Assembly: GCF_024362405.1 (NCBI RefSeq)
Contig: NZ_CP101454.1
Location: 3,038,001 to 3,102,000, forward strand
Reading direction: 5' to 3'
Source of the DNA: Halorarius litoreus
Lineage (GTDB): Archaea; Halobacteriota; Halobacteria; Halobacteriales; Haloarculaceae
DNA length: 64,000 nucleotides
In this document: positions 41,491 through 50,027 of the stretch, piece by piece
How the letters are laid out: every line of letters starts with the position of its first letter
Numbering within the stretch: position 1 is the stretch's first letter
The notes under the pieces: model-generated
Told to the model about the DNA's origin: nothing
The model's database searches: none
What the model saw: only the letters and a program-made list of their open reading frames with translations
Made by a program: the position numbers and the translations under genes

Positions 41491-42054
41491 ATGGCCGACC
41501 CGATGGGCCGCTTCGACGCCCCCGACACCGAGGAACTGCCCGACGACCTCCGCGAGCGCATCGAGGAGGAGACCGAGCGCGCCGGCTTCACCCCGAACGT
41601 CTTCAGCGCGATGGGGTACAAGCCGAGTCACTTCCGCGCCTTCTTCGACTACCACGACGCGCTCGTCGAGGACACGGCACTCGACCGGCACGAGATCGAG
41701 ATGCTCGTGGTGACGGTCTCGGGGCTCAACGACTGCCTCTACTGCGTCGTCGCCCACGGCGCGCTCGTCCGCATCTACGCGAAGGACCCCAAACTGGCCG
41801 ACCAGCTCGCCACGAACCACCGGAGTGCGGACCTCTCGACGAAACATCGGGCGATGCTCGACTTCGCCGAGAAACTCACCGAGTCGCCCGGCAAGATAGA
41901 CGACGCGGACGTGCAAGCGCTACAGGAGGTGGGGTTCTCCGAGGAGGCCGTCTGGGACATCACGAGCGTCGTCGGCTTCTACAACCTCTCGAATCGGCTG
42001 GCACAGGTGACGGACATGCGCCCCAACGACGAGTTCTACACGCTCGGCCGCTGA
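41491..42054 (+). CDS. Carboxymuconolactone decarboxylase/AhpD-like peroxidase-related protein
   Basis: A 187-residue helical protein of the AhpD core superfamily. The redox motif is CLYCVVAHG (Cys-x-x-Cys then His) in VVTVSGLNDCLYCVVAHGALVR, and AMLDFAEKLTESPGKI follows. The group is often labelled peroxidase-related and is expected to reduce peroxides or act as a disulfide reductase. It is co-directional with the SnoaL-like gene. The 3' end is convergent with the last pseudopilin-like gene, 3 nt away. Confidence 0.9.
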   Translation: MADPMGRFDAPDTEELPDDLRERIEEETERAGFTPNVFSAMGYKPSHFRAFFDYHDALVEDTALDRHEIEMLVVTVSGLNDCLYCVVAHGALVRIYAKDPKLADQLATNHRSADLSTKHRAMLDFAEKLTESPGKIDDADVQALQEVGFSEEAVWDITSVVGFYNLSNRLAQVTDMRPNDEFYTLGR

Positions 42055-42057
42055 GCC

Positions 42058-42813
42058 TCAGTCGAACCGGACCTCGACACCGGCGCTCGTCACGGCGACC
42101 CGGTCGGTGACCCAGTGACAGGTGACGGTATCCGAGGCCGGTCGCGAGCACGTCATCGACGGCGTCTCGCTCGCCTGTGCCTCGAAGTACCGCTTCCACA
42201 CGTAGGCGTCCGGCGAGGTGATCTCGACCGTCACCTCGTGTGGCGTCGATTCAGCCACGAGTACGACGGGGTCGTCGCCGGTGACGCGCACGTGGACCGG
42301 GCCGGACCCGCCGACCCCAGACGTATCGACCGACCGTGGTTCGACGACCGTGAGGACCGTCTCGTTCGCCGCGACGACGAAGCCGGGGTCACGGAGCAGT
42401 ATCGCCCCGCTTCGGTCGGTGCGGAGGACGGCGCCGGTGACGTAGACGACGCTGGCGTCGGTGTCCGCCTCGTAGACGAGCGGTCGCACGTCGAACTGGT
42501 GGTCGAACGTGTCGGTCGCGCTGCCGACCGGCCGGCCGCTGACGCGTATCGACACCGGCTCGCCGACCGAGATATCGGCATCGCTGACCCGGAGTTCGGT
42601 CGTCCGGCTGGGAGCGCCAGCCCTGACCACGTCGTCGATGTTGTCCGCGAGGATGTCGACGCCACGTTCGGCGTTGTTCACCCGCTCTGCATCGCGAGAG
42701 GCGTCCAGTCCCTGATAGCCCGCGACGGTCACCAGCGCCACCGAGAGAACGATGACGGCGAAGATGAGTGCGAACCCCAGGACTTCGCTCGCCGCGCGCG
42801 TCGACTCAGGCAT
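42058..42813 (-). CDS. Pseudopilin-like protein, DUF7289-like (seventh gene of the pilus operon)
   Basis: A 251-residue membrane-anchored protein with a class III-like pilin start: a short polar head (MPESTRAASEV) and then the helix LGFALIFAVIVLSVALVTVAGY. A mainly beta exterior domain follows, starting NNAERGVDILADNIDDVVRAGAPSRTTELRV, which I associate with the haloarchaeal DUF7289 group (number from memory), and ending in a Cys pair (MTCSRPASDTVTCHW). It overlaps the upstream gene by 8 nt and is the last of five such genes after the ATPase and platform genes. It probably forms part of the pilus or pseudopilus. Confidence 0.78.
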   Translation of the reverse strand: MPESTRAASEVLGFALIFAVIVLSVALVTVAGYQGLDASRDAERVNNAERGVDILADNIDDVVRAGAPSRTTELRVSDADISVGEPVSIRVSGRPVGSATDTFDHQFDVRPLVYEADTDASVVYVTGAVLRTDRSGAILLRDPGFVVAANETVLTVVEPRSVDTSGVGGSGPVHVRVTGDDPVVLVAESTPHEVTVEITSPDAYVWKRYFEAQASETPSMTCSRPASDTVTCHWVTDRVAVTSAGVEVRFD

Positions 42814-43270
42814 CACGCACCTCCAGGCCGCCGGGGCTCCCCGAGACGACGACCGGCCCACCGTCGAGCGTGTCGGCCGTCACCGGTCGTCGGAGGCGGA
42901 CGGGAACCCGGACGGTCACCTCGGGGTCGGCGCTCGTGAGGACGAGGTCGTACGCGTAGACGCCGGGGCGGACCTCCCCGCCGACGATGGCGAGCTGGTA
43001 CGCCGTCCCGGCCACCGAGTCGGGCAGGTCGGTGTCGAGTTCGACGCTGCCGCTCCCGTCGAGCGAGTCCGCCAGCCGGTCGACGGTCGTCAAATCGGCC
43101 GCAAGCCCGTTGCCGACGACGGTGAATCCCGACCGAACCGCCTGTTCCTGCTGGTCGCCGACGAACCCGCCGGTTCCCAGCAGTAGTCCCGACGCGAGCA
43201 ACGCGGTGATGCCCACCAGTAGCACGTAGTCGGTGGGAACCGTCACGCCCCGACTCGACCGGGGCGTCAT
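42806..43270 (-). CDS. Pseudopilin-like protein, DUF7266-like
   Basis: A 154-residue protein with an N-terminal head (MTPRSSRGVTVPTDY) and one hydrophobic helix (VLLVGITALLASGLLLGTGGFV), then an exterior domain starting GDQQEQAVRSGFTVVGNGLAADLTTVDRLADSL. The helix and the amphipathic stretch after it match the type IV pilin layout; DUF7266 is from memory. Stop and start overlap both neighbours by 4-8 nt, so translation is coupled through the block. Confidence 0.76.
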   Translation of the reverse strand: MTPRSSRGVTVPTDYVLLVGITALLASGLLLGTGGFVGDQQEQAVRSGFTVVGNGLAADLTTVDRLADSLDGSGSVELDTDLPDSVAGTAYQLAIVGGEVRPGVYAYDLVLTSADPEVTVRVPVRLRRPVTADTLDGGPVVVSGSPGGLEVRDA

Positions 43271-44226
43271 GGCGCGTCCTCCTCGACAGGCACGTTCCAG
43301 ACCCGGTACCGGAGGTCGGCCGTCGTGTAGGTCACGTCGATTCGCACGTCGGCGGTGTGCGGGGCGGCGAACGGCGTGCCGCCGCCCCCGGTCGTGACGT
43401 CGCCGTCGTCGACCTCGTCGATGGGCCGGTCGACGACAAGCGAGTACGTGCCAGTGGCGTTTTCGCCGTTCGAATGGGCGATGGCGAACGACCCGCTCCA
43501 GCTGTCGAGCAGGCCGAGTGCGGCACAGTCGGTCGACTCGACGGTTCTCGCGGAGATGTCGACGGTGACCGTCCCGTTGCCGTCGGGCGTGGCGACGCAC
43601 GGTGGTTCGAGTGCCCCGGCACCTGAGTCGACGTGGAGCACCACGTCGCCCGACTCGCGGTAGAGGAATGCTTGCCGGGTCACCGTCCCGTTCGTCGCGA
43701 CGACGTGGAACGCGCCGGATTCGGCGAGTGTGGTGGCGTTGGCCGTCGAGGTGGGTGTGACGAGCGACGACTCGTTGACGGTCAGGGTCCACCCCTCGAC
43801 GGCCGTGGCCCCCGAGACGAGTGTCCACGAGCCCACACCGGAGGCGTTCGTCAGCGTGTAGCTCGCGTTCGTCTGCCCGATTCGCGTCCCGTTCGTCGTC
43901 GAGCGGACGGTGACTGTCGCACTCGCGCCCGTCGTCGCGGCGTGCTGCGCCTGCTGTGACTCCCACGCGGCGACGCTCTCGCGGAACGCCTCGTAGGAGG
44001 TGCCGTCGCGATTCGCCCGCTCGGTGAGTCCTTCGACTGCGTCTATGGCTGCGATGCGGTGAAGTTGTGCGGCTCGGGCGTCGGCGCCACTGTCGTCGCG
44101 CGTCGCGACGTTCTCCGTGTAGACGAGCGAACTCAGGAGGACCGCCACGAGCACGAGGAGCGCGGCGATGGCGACTGCCGTGAGCAGGACGAGCTGGCCC
44201 CGCTCACCGCCGTTCACGTTCGCCAC
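43267..44226 (-). CDS. Pseudopilin-like protein, DUF7261-like
   Basis: A 319-residue protein with the start GGERGQLVLLTAVAIAALLVLVAVLL, a pilin-type head and helix, followed by YTENVATRDDSGADARAAQLHRIAAID. The rest is a beta-rich, Asn/Thr-Ser glycosylation-rich exterior with one Cys pair (EPPCVATP and STDCAALG). This is the largest of the five small proteins. It overlaps its upstream neighbour by 13 nt and the downstream gene by 4 nt. DUF7261 is named from memory. Confidence 0.77.
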   Translation of the reverse strand: MANVNGGERGQLVLLTAVAIAALLVLVAVLLSSLVYTENVATRDDSGADARAAQLHRIAAIDAVEGLTERANRDGTSYEAFRESVAAWESQQAQHAATTGASATVTVRSTTNGTRIGQTNASYTLTNASGVGSWTLVSGATAVEGWTLTVNESSLVTPTSTANATTLAESGAFHVVATNGTVTRQAFLYRESGDVVLHVDSGAGALEPPCVATPDGNGTVTVDISARTVESTDCAALGLLDSWSGSFAIAHSNGENATGTYSLVVDRPIDEVDDGDVTTGGGGTPFAAPHTADVRIDVTYTTADLRYRVWNVPVEEDAP

Positions 44227-44825
44227 ACGACCACCTCCACCTCGACGACGGCGTACAGGCCGCTCGACGGGTCCGCGTCAGGGACGTAGAACGTCGACGC
44301 CGACGCGAGCGTCGTGTTCGTCTCCCCGCTCGTCTCGTTGTACAGTACCTCGTCGTCGTACAGCGTCACCGTCCGCACCGCGCGCACGGCGTTGTCGGAG
44401 GGTGTGCCGCTGTCGACCACCGGCCGAACCGTGAGCACCGTGGTGCCGTTCGACGAATTGAGGTAGCGGACGTTGACGTTACAGGCCCACCCCTGGTCGT
44501 ACAGCGTCCGCGTCACGAGCGCGCCGAACTCGGTCGGGAGCGCGCAGTTCGTGTACGTGCCGGCCACGGTCGCGCCGTGGTACTGGCCGGTCGAGTCGTT
44601 CCAGTAGAGCAAGGTCGGCCGGAGCGACTCGTTCGCGGCGGCGCTGTCGAGGACACCCGCCACGAGCGCCTCGCCCTGTGACTCGACGTGGTGGCTCGAC
44701 GTGCTCGAACTCAGCGGCGTGACGGCCGTGGCGTTCAGGACGAACGCGACCGTCGCCAGCAACAGAAGCGCGGCGACGAACCCCTCCAGCGTGAACGCCT
44801 GCCCTCTGCTGTCCAGTCTCACCAT
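44214..44825 (-). CDS. Pseudopilin-like protein, DUF7288-like
   Basis: A 203-residue protein with head MVRLDSRGQAFTLEGF and helix VAALLLLATVAFVLNATAV, the glutamate five residues after the basic head being typical of type IV pilins. The exterior includes NCALPTEFGALVTRTLYDQGWACNV, a likely disulfide, and several NxT sequons. The family appears in my memory as DUF7288. Coupled to both neighbours by overlaps of 7 and 13 nt. Confidence 0.78.
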   Translation of the reverse strand: MVRLDSRGQAFTLEGFVAALLLLATVAFVLNATAVTPLSSSTSSHHVESQGEALVAGVLDSAAANESLRPTLLYWNDSTGQYHGATVAGTYTNCALPTEFGALVTRTLYDQGWACNVNVRYLNSSNGTTVLTVRPVVDSGTPSDNAVRAVRTVTLYDDEVLYNETSGETNTTLASASTFYVPDADPSSGLYAVVEVEVVVWRT

Positions 44826-45361
44826 ACGCGGACCACCACCACGGCGTCCTGTCCGTCGACCCAGACGGCGCGCGTCGCGGTCACCACCGAGGCGTCTGCA
44901 GGCACCGCGTTCCCGGTCGCGAGGGGGCTCCCACTCGAGCAGTCTCCGATGGCGAGCGGCGAGGCCGTTCCACACCGGACCGTTCGCGTGGAGGTGCCGG
45001 CCACGCTCCGTTCGAGGGTGACGTTCACTCGCGTGAACGCCGGGGCACCGAGTTCGGTCGCGAGGCCGTCTGCGGTCGTCGTCTCGCTGCCGTCGAACGC
45101 ACAGCCCGTGTCGGGTGCGACGCCGAAGAACGCCACCGTACAGGTCGTGTTGAGGACGTTCGGCTCCGTGTCCTCGGCGAGCCCGGCGACGACCGTGTCC
45201 GCGAGTCGGTCGGCGACCAGCGGCTGTTCGGTGGCGTCGCTGAAGGGGGTCAGCGTCCCCGGGACGAACGCGAGGACGAACCCGACGGTCAGGAGGAACA
45301 GGCCGATGCCCACGAGGAAATCGAGCCCCGTCTGTCCCCGAGCCGACCCCCCGGTGGCCAT
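44819..45361 (-). CDS. Pseudopilin-like protein, DUF7287-like
   Basis: A 180-residue protein with head MATGGSARGQTGLDF and helix LVGIGLFLLTVGFVLAFVPGTL, followed by a polar exterior carrying four cysteines (NTTCTV, DTGCAF, VRCGTA, GDCSSG) likely to form two disulfides. The first pseudopilin-like gene after the platform protein; its ATG overlaps the platform's TGA by one base (TGATG). DUF7287 from memory. Confidence 0.78.
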   Translation of the reverse strand: MATGGSARGQTGLDFLVGIGLFLLTVGFVLAFVPGTLTPFSDATEQPLVADRLADTVVAGLAEDTEPNVLNTTCTVAFFGVAPDTGCAFDGSETTTADGLATELGAPAFTRVNVTLERSVAGTSTRTVRCGTASPLAIGDCSSGSPLATGNAVPADASVVTATRAVWVDGQDAVVVVRVW

Positions 45362-47391
45362 CAGCCCACCACCAGCCACACGAGGAGTGCGACGGTCATG
45401 AGGCCGATGACGTACTTCGCGCCCGACAGCAGGTCCGATTCGCGGATGAAGCCGCTCATCAGCCCCGCGAGGATGGCCTGGACGGTGACGGCGTGGAAGA
45501 ACAGCAGCGACAGCAGGTTGGAGTCGACGCTGCTGGCGAACGCGGTCGCCTGCGACCCGCTCGTGCTCGCCGTCAGATCGGCCATCACGTCGATGAACTG
45601 CGTCTTCAGGACGGCCATCACGGTGAGCAGCGTCAGGAAGCTCATCACGATGACCACCACCTGCATCCGGGTGCGTGCCTTCTGTTCGCGGGCGATGTCG
45701 TCGTGGTTCTCCCGCACCTGTGCGGCCGTCCGGAGGACGGCCGTGATGTGGTTCGAGGCCTCCTGCGACTTCGTGACGAGGCGCACCGTCCGCGCGAGCT
45801 CCGGGATGTGGTAGGTGTTGTTGAACGCGACGAGCGCCTCCTTCAGACTCATCCCGAACTTCACCTTCGCGTAGATGATCTCGAACTCGGATGCGAGCTT
45901 CCCCGAGGAGGTGTCCGCGACGAGCCGAATCGACTCCAGTAGCGTCAGCCCGGTGTCGTTCGCCGACGACAGTTTCCGGAGGTCGTTCGCCAGCGTGACG
46001 AGCACGGCCCGCCGCGACCGGAGGTTCCAGAGGTGGAACACGGCAAAGGGGGTGAACACGACGTACACCGGCAGGTAGACGTAGACGAACGTCCCCCAGA
46101 CCGGGCGGGCGACGAGCGCGCTCCACGACGTCGGTGCCGCTCCAGAGACGATTGCCGAGCCGAGGAACACGGCTGTCAGAGGTACCGTCACCGCGAACGT
46201 GTACGTCGGGTGGTCGCGGAACACGTGATGGGGTCGGGTGAGGAACCGGACGAGCTCGAACCCGCCTTCACGGCGTTTGATGTGGTCGAAGATGCTGCCC
46301 TCCCCGACGAACGACTCGATGATGCCCCGGTTGAACAGCCCGGTGCTGCTCACGCCCAGCAGGATGTCGTCTTCCTCCTCGTCGAGGTGGAGGTAGCCCT
46401 CGCCGGGTTCGTCCCACTTCGCGGTCGCGATGAGCACGAGGAACCCCAGCCCGATGAGCGGGATGAGCCCGTACACAGAGAGGTACAGCATCACGGGGTC
46501 GGCCTGCCCGAGCAGGGTCATGATGACGAGCACGACGATGAGCAACAGCGGGAACAGCGAGAGCGTCATGTACATCTCGCCGAACAGCTCCAGCGTCTCG
46601 AGGATGGTCTCCTGCTGCTGTTTCGCCGTCCGCATGTGCTTCTCCTTCTGGTCGTCGAGGAACTGCTGGAGGTCACCACCGGAGTTGATGATGGAGAGCA
46701 TGTCCGTGAGGAACTGTCCGAGTTCGTCAGAAGGAGTCTCGACCGCCTGGTTGCGAATCGCCGTCCGGTAGTCCGTGTCGAAGTACTCCGTCTCCTGGAC
46801 GATAGACTGGAACTCGCGGGCGACTTCGCCGTAGGTGTCCTCGGCCATCGCCATCGCCTGCAGGATCTCGATCTGATTCAGCCCGCCCACCGAGAGCGCG
46901 TACATGTACGAGACCGCATCCGACAGCAGCATGTTGATCTCACGCTTGCGAGCGGCGGCTTTCGAGTAGGGCAACAGCACGTAGCTGCCGAACCCCGCGG
47001 CAAAGCCGAGCGAGCCGAATACGAGCCCGACGAGGAACACCAACAGCGGCACCTCGAGCGCGTCCCAGAGCGCCAGCACTGTGGGGTCCGTGACGCGCAC
47101 GGGGCTCGAGGCGCCGAGGTCGACGCCGAGGACCGCGAACAGCCCGTACCCAAAGCCGATGCCCAGCAACCAGAGGGCGAGCCCGGTGAGCACGCCGATG
47201 GCGAGCGCCCGCGAGAGGAACATCTCGACGGTGTCGGTGAGCCGTGATTCGGCGAGCCGCTGCTCGACGGTCGTGACGAACTCGCCCTCCGGGTCGAACA
47301 GTCGCCGGTAGAGCGGGTAGAACCGCTGGGCGAGCAGGTCGTGGTGCTCGCCGGGGGTGTCGAAGCCGGGCGTGTGGCGCTCGTGTGACAC
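45361..47391 (-). CDS. Type IV pilus platform protein (TadC/PilC, GspF family)
   Basis: A 676-residue inner-membrane platform protein with two T2SSF (GspF) domains. One lies at ~residues 140-290 (KREINMLLSDAVSYMYALSVGGLNQIEILQAM) and the other at ~450-620 (LANDLRKLSSANDTGLTLLESIRLVADTSSG). Each is followed by membrane helices. It sits on the ATPase and anchors pilus assembly. Two nt separate it from the ATPase stop and one base is shared with the following pseudopilin-like gene. It is longer than bacterial PilC (about 400), as is normal for archaeal TadC/FlaJ relatives. Confidence 0.93.
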   Translation of the reverse strand: MSHERHTPGFDTPGEHHDLLAQRFYPLYRRLFDPEGEFVTTVEQRLAESRLTDTVEMFLSRALAIGVLTGLALWLLGIGFGYGLFAVLGVDLGASSPVRVTDPTVLALWDALEVPLLVFLVGLVFGSLGFAAGFGSYVLLPYSKAAARKREINMLLSDAVSYMYALSVGGLNQIEILQAMAMAEDTYGEVAREFQSIVQETEYFDTDYRTAIRNQAVETPSDELGQFLTDMLSIINSGGDLQQFLDDQKEKHMRTAKQQQETILETLELFGEMYMTLSLFPLLLIVVLVIMTLLGQADPVMLYLSVYGLIPLIGLGFLVLIATAKWDEPGEGYLHLDEEEDDILLGVSSTGLFNRGIIESFVGEGSIFDHIKRREGGFELVRFLTRPHHVFRDHPTYTFAVTVPLTAVFLGSAIVSGAAPTSWSALVARPVWGTFVYVYLPVYVVFTPFAVFHLWNLRSRRAVLVTLANDLRKLSSANDTGLTLLESIRLVADTSSGKLASEFEIIYAKVKFGMSLKEALVAFNNTYHIPELARTVRLVTKSQEASNHITAVLRTAAQVRENHDDIAREQKARTRMQVVVIVMSFLTLLTVMAVLKTQFIDVMADLTASTSGSQATAFASSVDSNLLSLLFFHAVTVQAILAGLMSGFIRESDLLSGAKYVIGLMTVALLVWLVVG

Positions 47392-47393
47392 GC

Positions 47394-49727
47394 TCAGTCC
47401 TCCTCGGTGGCGGGCTCGTCGTCACCCCCGTCGGCTTCGACGGCGTGGTCGCCTGGCGGCGTGGCGACGATGGGCGCGGCCGGCTCGATTGCTGGGAGCG
47501 CATCGACCAGCGGGCTCGGCGTGATGGTCGCGTACCGCTCGAACAGCAGTTCCTCGGCGGCCGTGAGGATGCCTGCGGCGAGCGCGTAGGTCCGCTCGTC
47601 GGGGTCCGGCCGCGGCACGAGCGCCTCCTTCTCGGGGTCGATGTCGATGACGACGCTCTCCATCTTCCGAAGCGTCTCGAGGCTCTCGGCGAGACAGTCG
47701 CGCGCGATGAGCGCCAGCACCGTGTCCGGGTCGTTCATGAACGCCTGGATGGTCGCGGCGACCTCCGCGTACTCGTTGAGCCCGTTGTAGATGAGATACG
47801 CGAGCACCACCCGGCGCTTGAATATCTCGTCGGCGAGCTGGTCGGCGGTCCAGCCGCGGTCGAACTGAATCTCTTCGAGCAGTCGGGGGTTCTCGATGCT
47901 GCTGAACTCGTCCGTCTCCGGGCGCCAGGTGTGGACGTCGGTGACGTTTATCTCGTCGCGTTCGGGGTCGTAGTGGTTGATCTCGGTGAGTACCTTGTTC
48001 CGGCGAATCTTCCGACCCTTGACCCGGGTCTGTGCCTGCACCGACACGAGGTCGAGGGCGGTGAACATCGTCTTCGAGACGTTGATGGGGTCCGTCGTGA
48101 ACCGTTTCAGCACCTCGTCGACGGAGTCGGCGTGGAACGTCGTGAGCGTGGTGTGGCCCGTCGACATGACCTGGAACAGCGTCCGGCCCTCCTCCCCACG
48201 AATCTCACCCATCAGGAGGTACTCGGGGCGCTGCCGGAGCGCCGCCTCGAGGAGGTCGAACTCGTCGATGTCGCCGTCGTCGCTCCGGGAGAACGACGGC
48301 CGGGTCACGGAGGCGACCCAGTTTCGCTGGGGGAGTTCGACCTCACGGGTGTCCTCGATGGAGACGATCTTCGCCTTCGACGGGATGAACAGCGACACCG
48401 CGTTCAGCGACGTCGTCTTTCCAGAGGCGGTGCCCCCGGCGAACAGCAACGACTTGTTGTTCTCGATACAGAGCCAGAGGAACACCATCTCCTCCAGCGA
48501 GAAGGTGTGCCAGTTCACGAGGTCGACCGGCGTGAAGGGCACGTCGTTGAACTGCCGGATGGTGTAGTTCGTGCCGTGGTCCGAGACCTCTCGACCGAGC
48601 GTGAGTTGCGCGCGCGAGCCGTCGGGGAGCGTCGCGTCGACCTGCGGGTGCCGCTTCGAGATGCTCTTGCCCGACCGCTGGGCGAGTTTCACGACGAAGC
48701 GGTCGAGTTCGGATTCACCGTGTGAGACGTTCGTGATGAGCTGTTCGTACTCGGAGTGGTAGACGAACACCGGCGACTCGTAGCCGTCACACGAGATGTC
48801 CTCGACCTTGATGTCGTGTTTGATGCCGTCGATGCGCTCGAAGCCGATGAAGTCGCGGACGAGCAGGTACTCCAGTTTCGCGACCTGGTAGGCGGTCAGC
48901 GTCGAGGCGTCCTCGGCGACGACCGCCGGCTCGGGTCGTGCGGCAATCCCCTCCAGGGGTGCAGGCGCGTCCCCCGTCGAATCATCTCTCCGCCCACGCA
49001 CGCGGTCGAGGAGCGACTGCTTGGTGGCTGGGCGGCGGTAGAGGCCGTACTTCTCCAGGAGGCTTCTGAGCTCCCGTTCGATGACTGCGACGCGGTCGGC
49101 CCGCGAGCCACGAACGACGACCTCGTCGGAGTACTTGATGCTCGTGCGGAGCTTGGCAGTCAGATACCGCTTGAGCTGCTGCTCTGTCGGGTTGAGGTGG
49201 GGGCCGACGAGGTAGTACTTCTTCTCGTTCTCGTGCGTGGAGTGGAAGATGATGACGAAGGCGTACGGCTTGTCGACCCAGTAGCGGTCGACCTCGATGA
49301 ACTGGGGTTTTCGCGACGGCTCGACCGCCTTCTCGAGATCGTAGCGGTTGACGACCGTGGGGTGGCCGTCGACCGTCGAGAAGAACGCGTCCTCGTCGAG
49401 TTCGGGGTCGACCCGGACGGTCCGGGACGTCACGATGTCGTCGAGCCGGGTGGCGACGCCGGCGGCGTCGCCGAGTACCTGTTCGGTGTCGTCGGGGTCG
49501 AATCCGAGGTATGACTCGGCATCGAATGAGACCACCTCGCTCTTCGACTTACGGGGCGGCTCACCGCTCTCGTCGTAGTAGTACTCGCGTTTGAAATCTT
49601 CCCACGAGTACGCGTCGACGATCGCGCCCCCGTCTGACTCACTCTCGTCCGGGGCCTCAGCGGCGTTCTCCGGCAGGTGTTCGTCCGATACGTCGGTGCC
49701 GTTGCCAGCGGTCGAGGGGAGGCTCAT
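47394..49727 (-). CDS. Type IV pilus assembly ATPase (PilB/VirB11-like)
   Basis: A 777-residue secretion ATPase. A long acidic N-terminus (~70 residues) comes first, then an N-terminal domain up to ~400. The Walker A GGTASGKTT has its Lys at residue 437, the Asp box is VSIEDTREVELPQRNW, Walker B is EYLLMGEIRGEEG and the His box is STGHTTLTTFHAD. An acidic tail follows. It powers assembly at the membrane with the platform protein encoded directly after it. The start at 49727 is chosen because upstream codons (to 49862) have lower GC3 and atypical, Cys-containing composition. Confidence 0.93.
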   Translation of the reverse strand: MSLPSTAGNGTDVSDEHLPENAAEAPDESESDGGAIVDAYSWEDFKREYYYDESGEPPRKSKSEVVSFDAESYLGFDPDDTEQVLGDAAGVATRLDDIVTSRTVRVDPELDEDAFFSTVDGHPTVVNRYDLEKAVEPSRKPQFIEVDRYWVDKPYAFVIIFHSTHENEKKYYLVGPHLNPTEQQLKRYLTAKLRTSIKYSDEVVVRGSRADRVAVIERELRSLLEKYGLYRRPATKQSLLDRVRGRRDDSTGDAPAPLEGIAARPEPAVVAEDASTLTAYQVAKLEYLLVRDFIGFERIDGIKHDIKVEDISCDGYESPVFVYHSEYEQLITNVSHGESELDRFVVKLAQRSGKSISKRHPQVDATLPDGSRAQLTLGREVSDHGTNYTIRQFNDVPFTPVDLVNWHTFSLEEMVFLWLCIENNKSLLFAGGTASGKTTSLNAVSLFIPSKAKIVSIEDTREVELPQRNWVASVTRPSFSRSDDGDIDEFDLLEAALRQRPEYLLMGEIRGEEGRTLFQVMSTGHTTLTTFHADSVDEVLKRFTTDPINVSKTMFTALDLVSVQAQTRVKGRKIRRNKVLTEINHYDPERDEINVTDVHTWRPETDEFSSIENPRLLEEIQFDRGWTADQLADEIFKRRVVLAYLIYNGLNEYAEVAATIQAFMNDPDTVLALIARDCLAESLETLRKMESVVIDIDPEKEALVPRPDPDERTYALAAGILTAAEELLFERYATITPSPLVDALPAIEPAAPIVATPPGDHAVEADGGDDEPATEED

Positions 49728-49853
49728 CGTGCGCCCTCTCGGTTCTCCGTTCGCCGCGTGTCCGCAGATTCGGTGGTCATGGCTGGTGGTCCCGGCCCCG
49801 GAGACGGTCGTAGAACATCGGTCGGTGGACGCCGTCACCCCCCGTCCCGAGTC

Positions 49854-49967
49854 ATACCCCAACGGGCCGTTCTTGCTGACACCCTACCCACATTACCGAT
49901 ATTGTAATGCCTGCTATACCATCGGTAGAAGGTTCATACCGGCCGTCACGGTGGGGTTTCAGGGTAT
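49854..49967. promoter_or_regulatory. Divergent promoter with repeated ATACC words and CATTAC dyad
   Basis: This 300-nt gap (49728-50027) separates the pilus operon from the large pilin-like gene. ATACC occurs at 49854, 49916 and 49936 (the latter two 20 bp apart, two helical turns) and inverted as GGTAT at 49963. CATTAC-7-GTAATG (49891-49909) is an inverted repeat, and ACCGAT (49895) pairs with ATCGGT (49921). The pilin-like gene has a TATA-like CCTAACAAAG (49991-50000), leaderless distance to 50028. The rest of the gap shows nothing else. Confidence 0.5.
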
Positions 49968-50027
49968 GGCCTGTCATCGGGGAGACGGTTCCTAACAAAG
50001 CCCGACCCCCGAGACAAGCCGTGTATA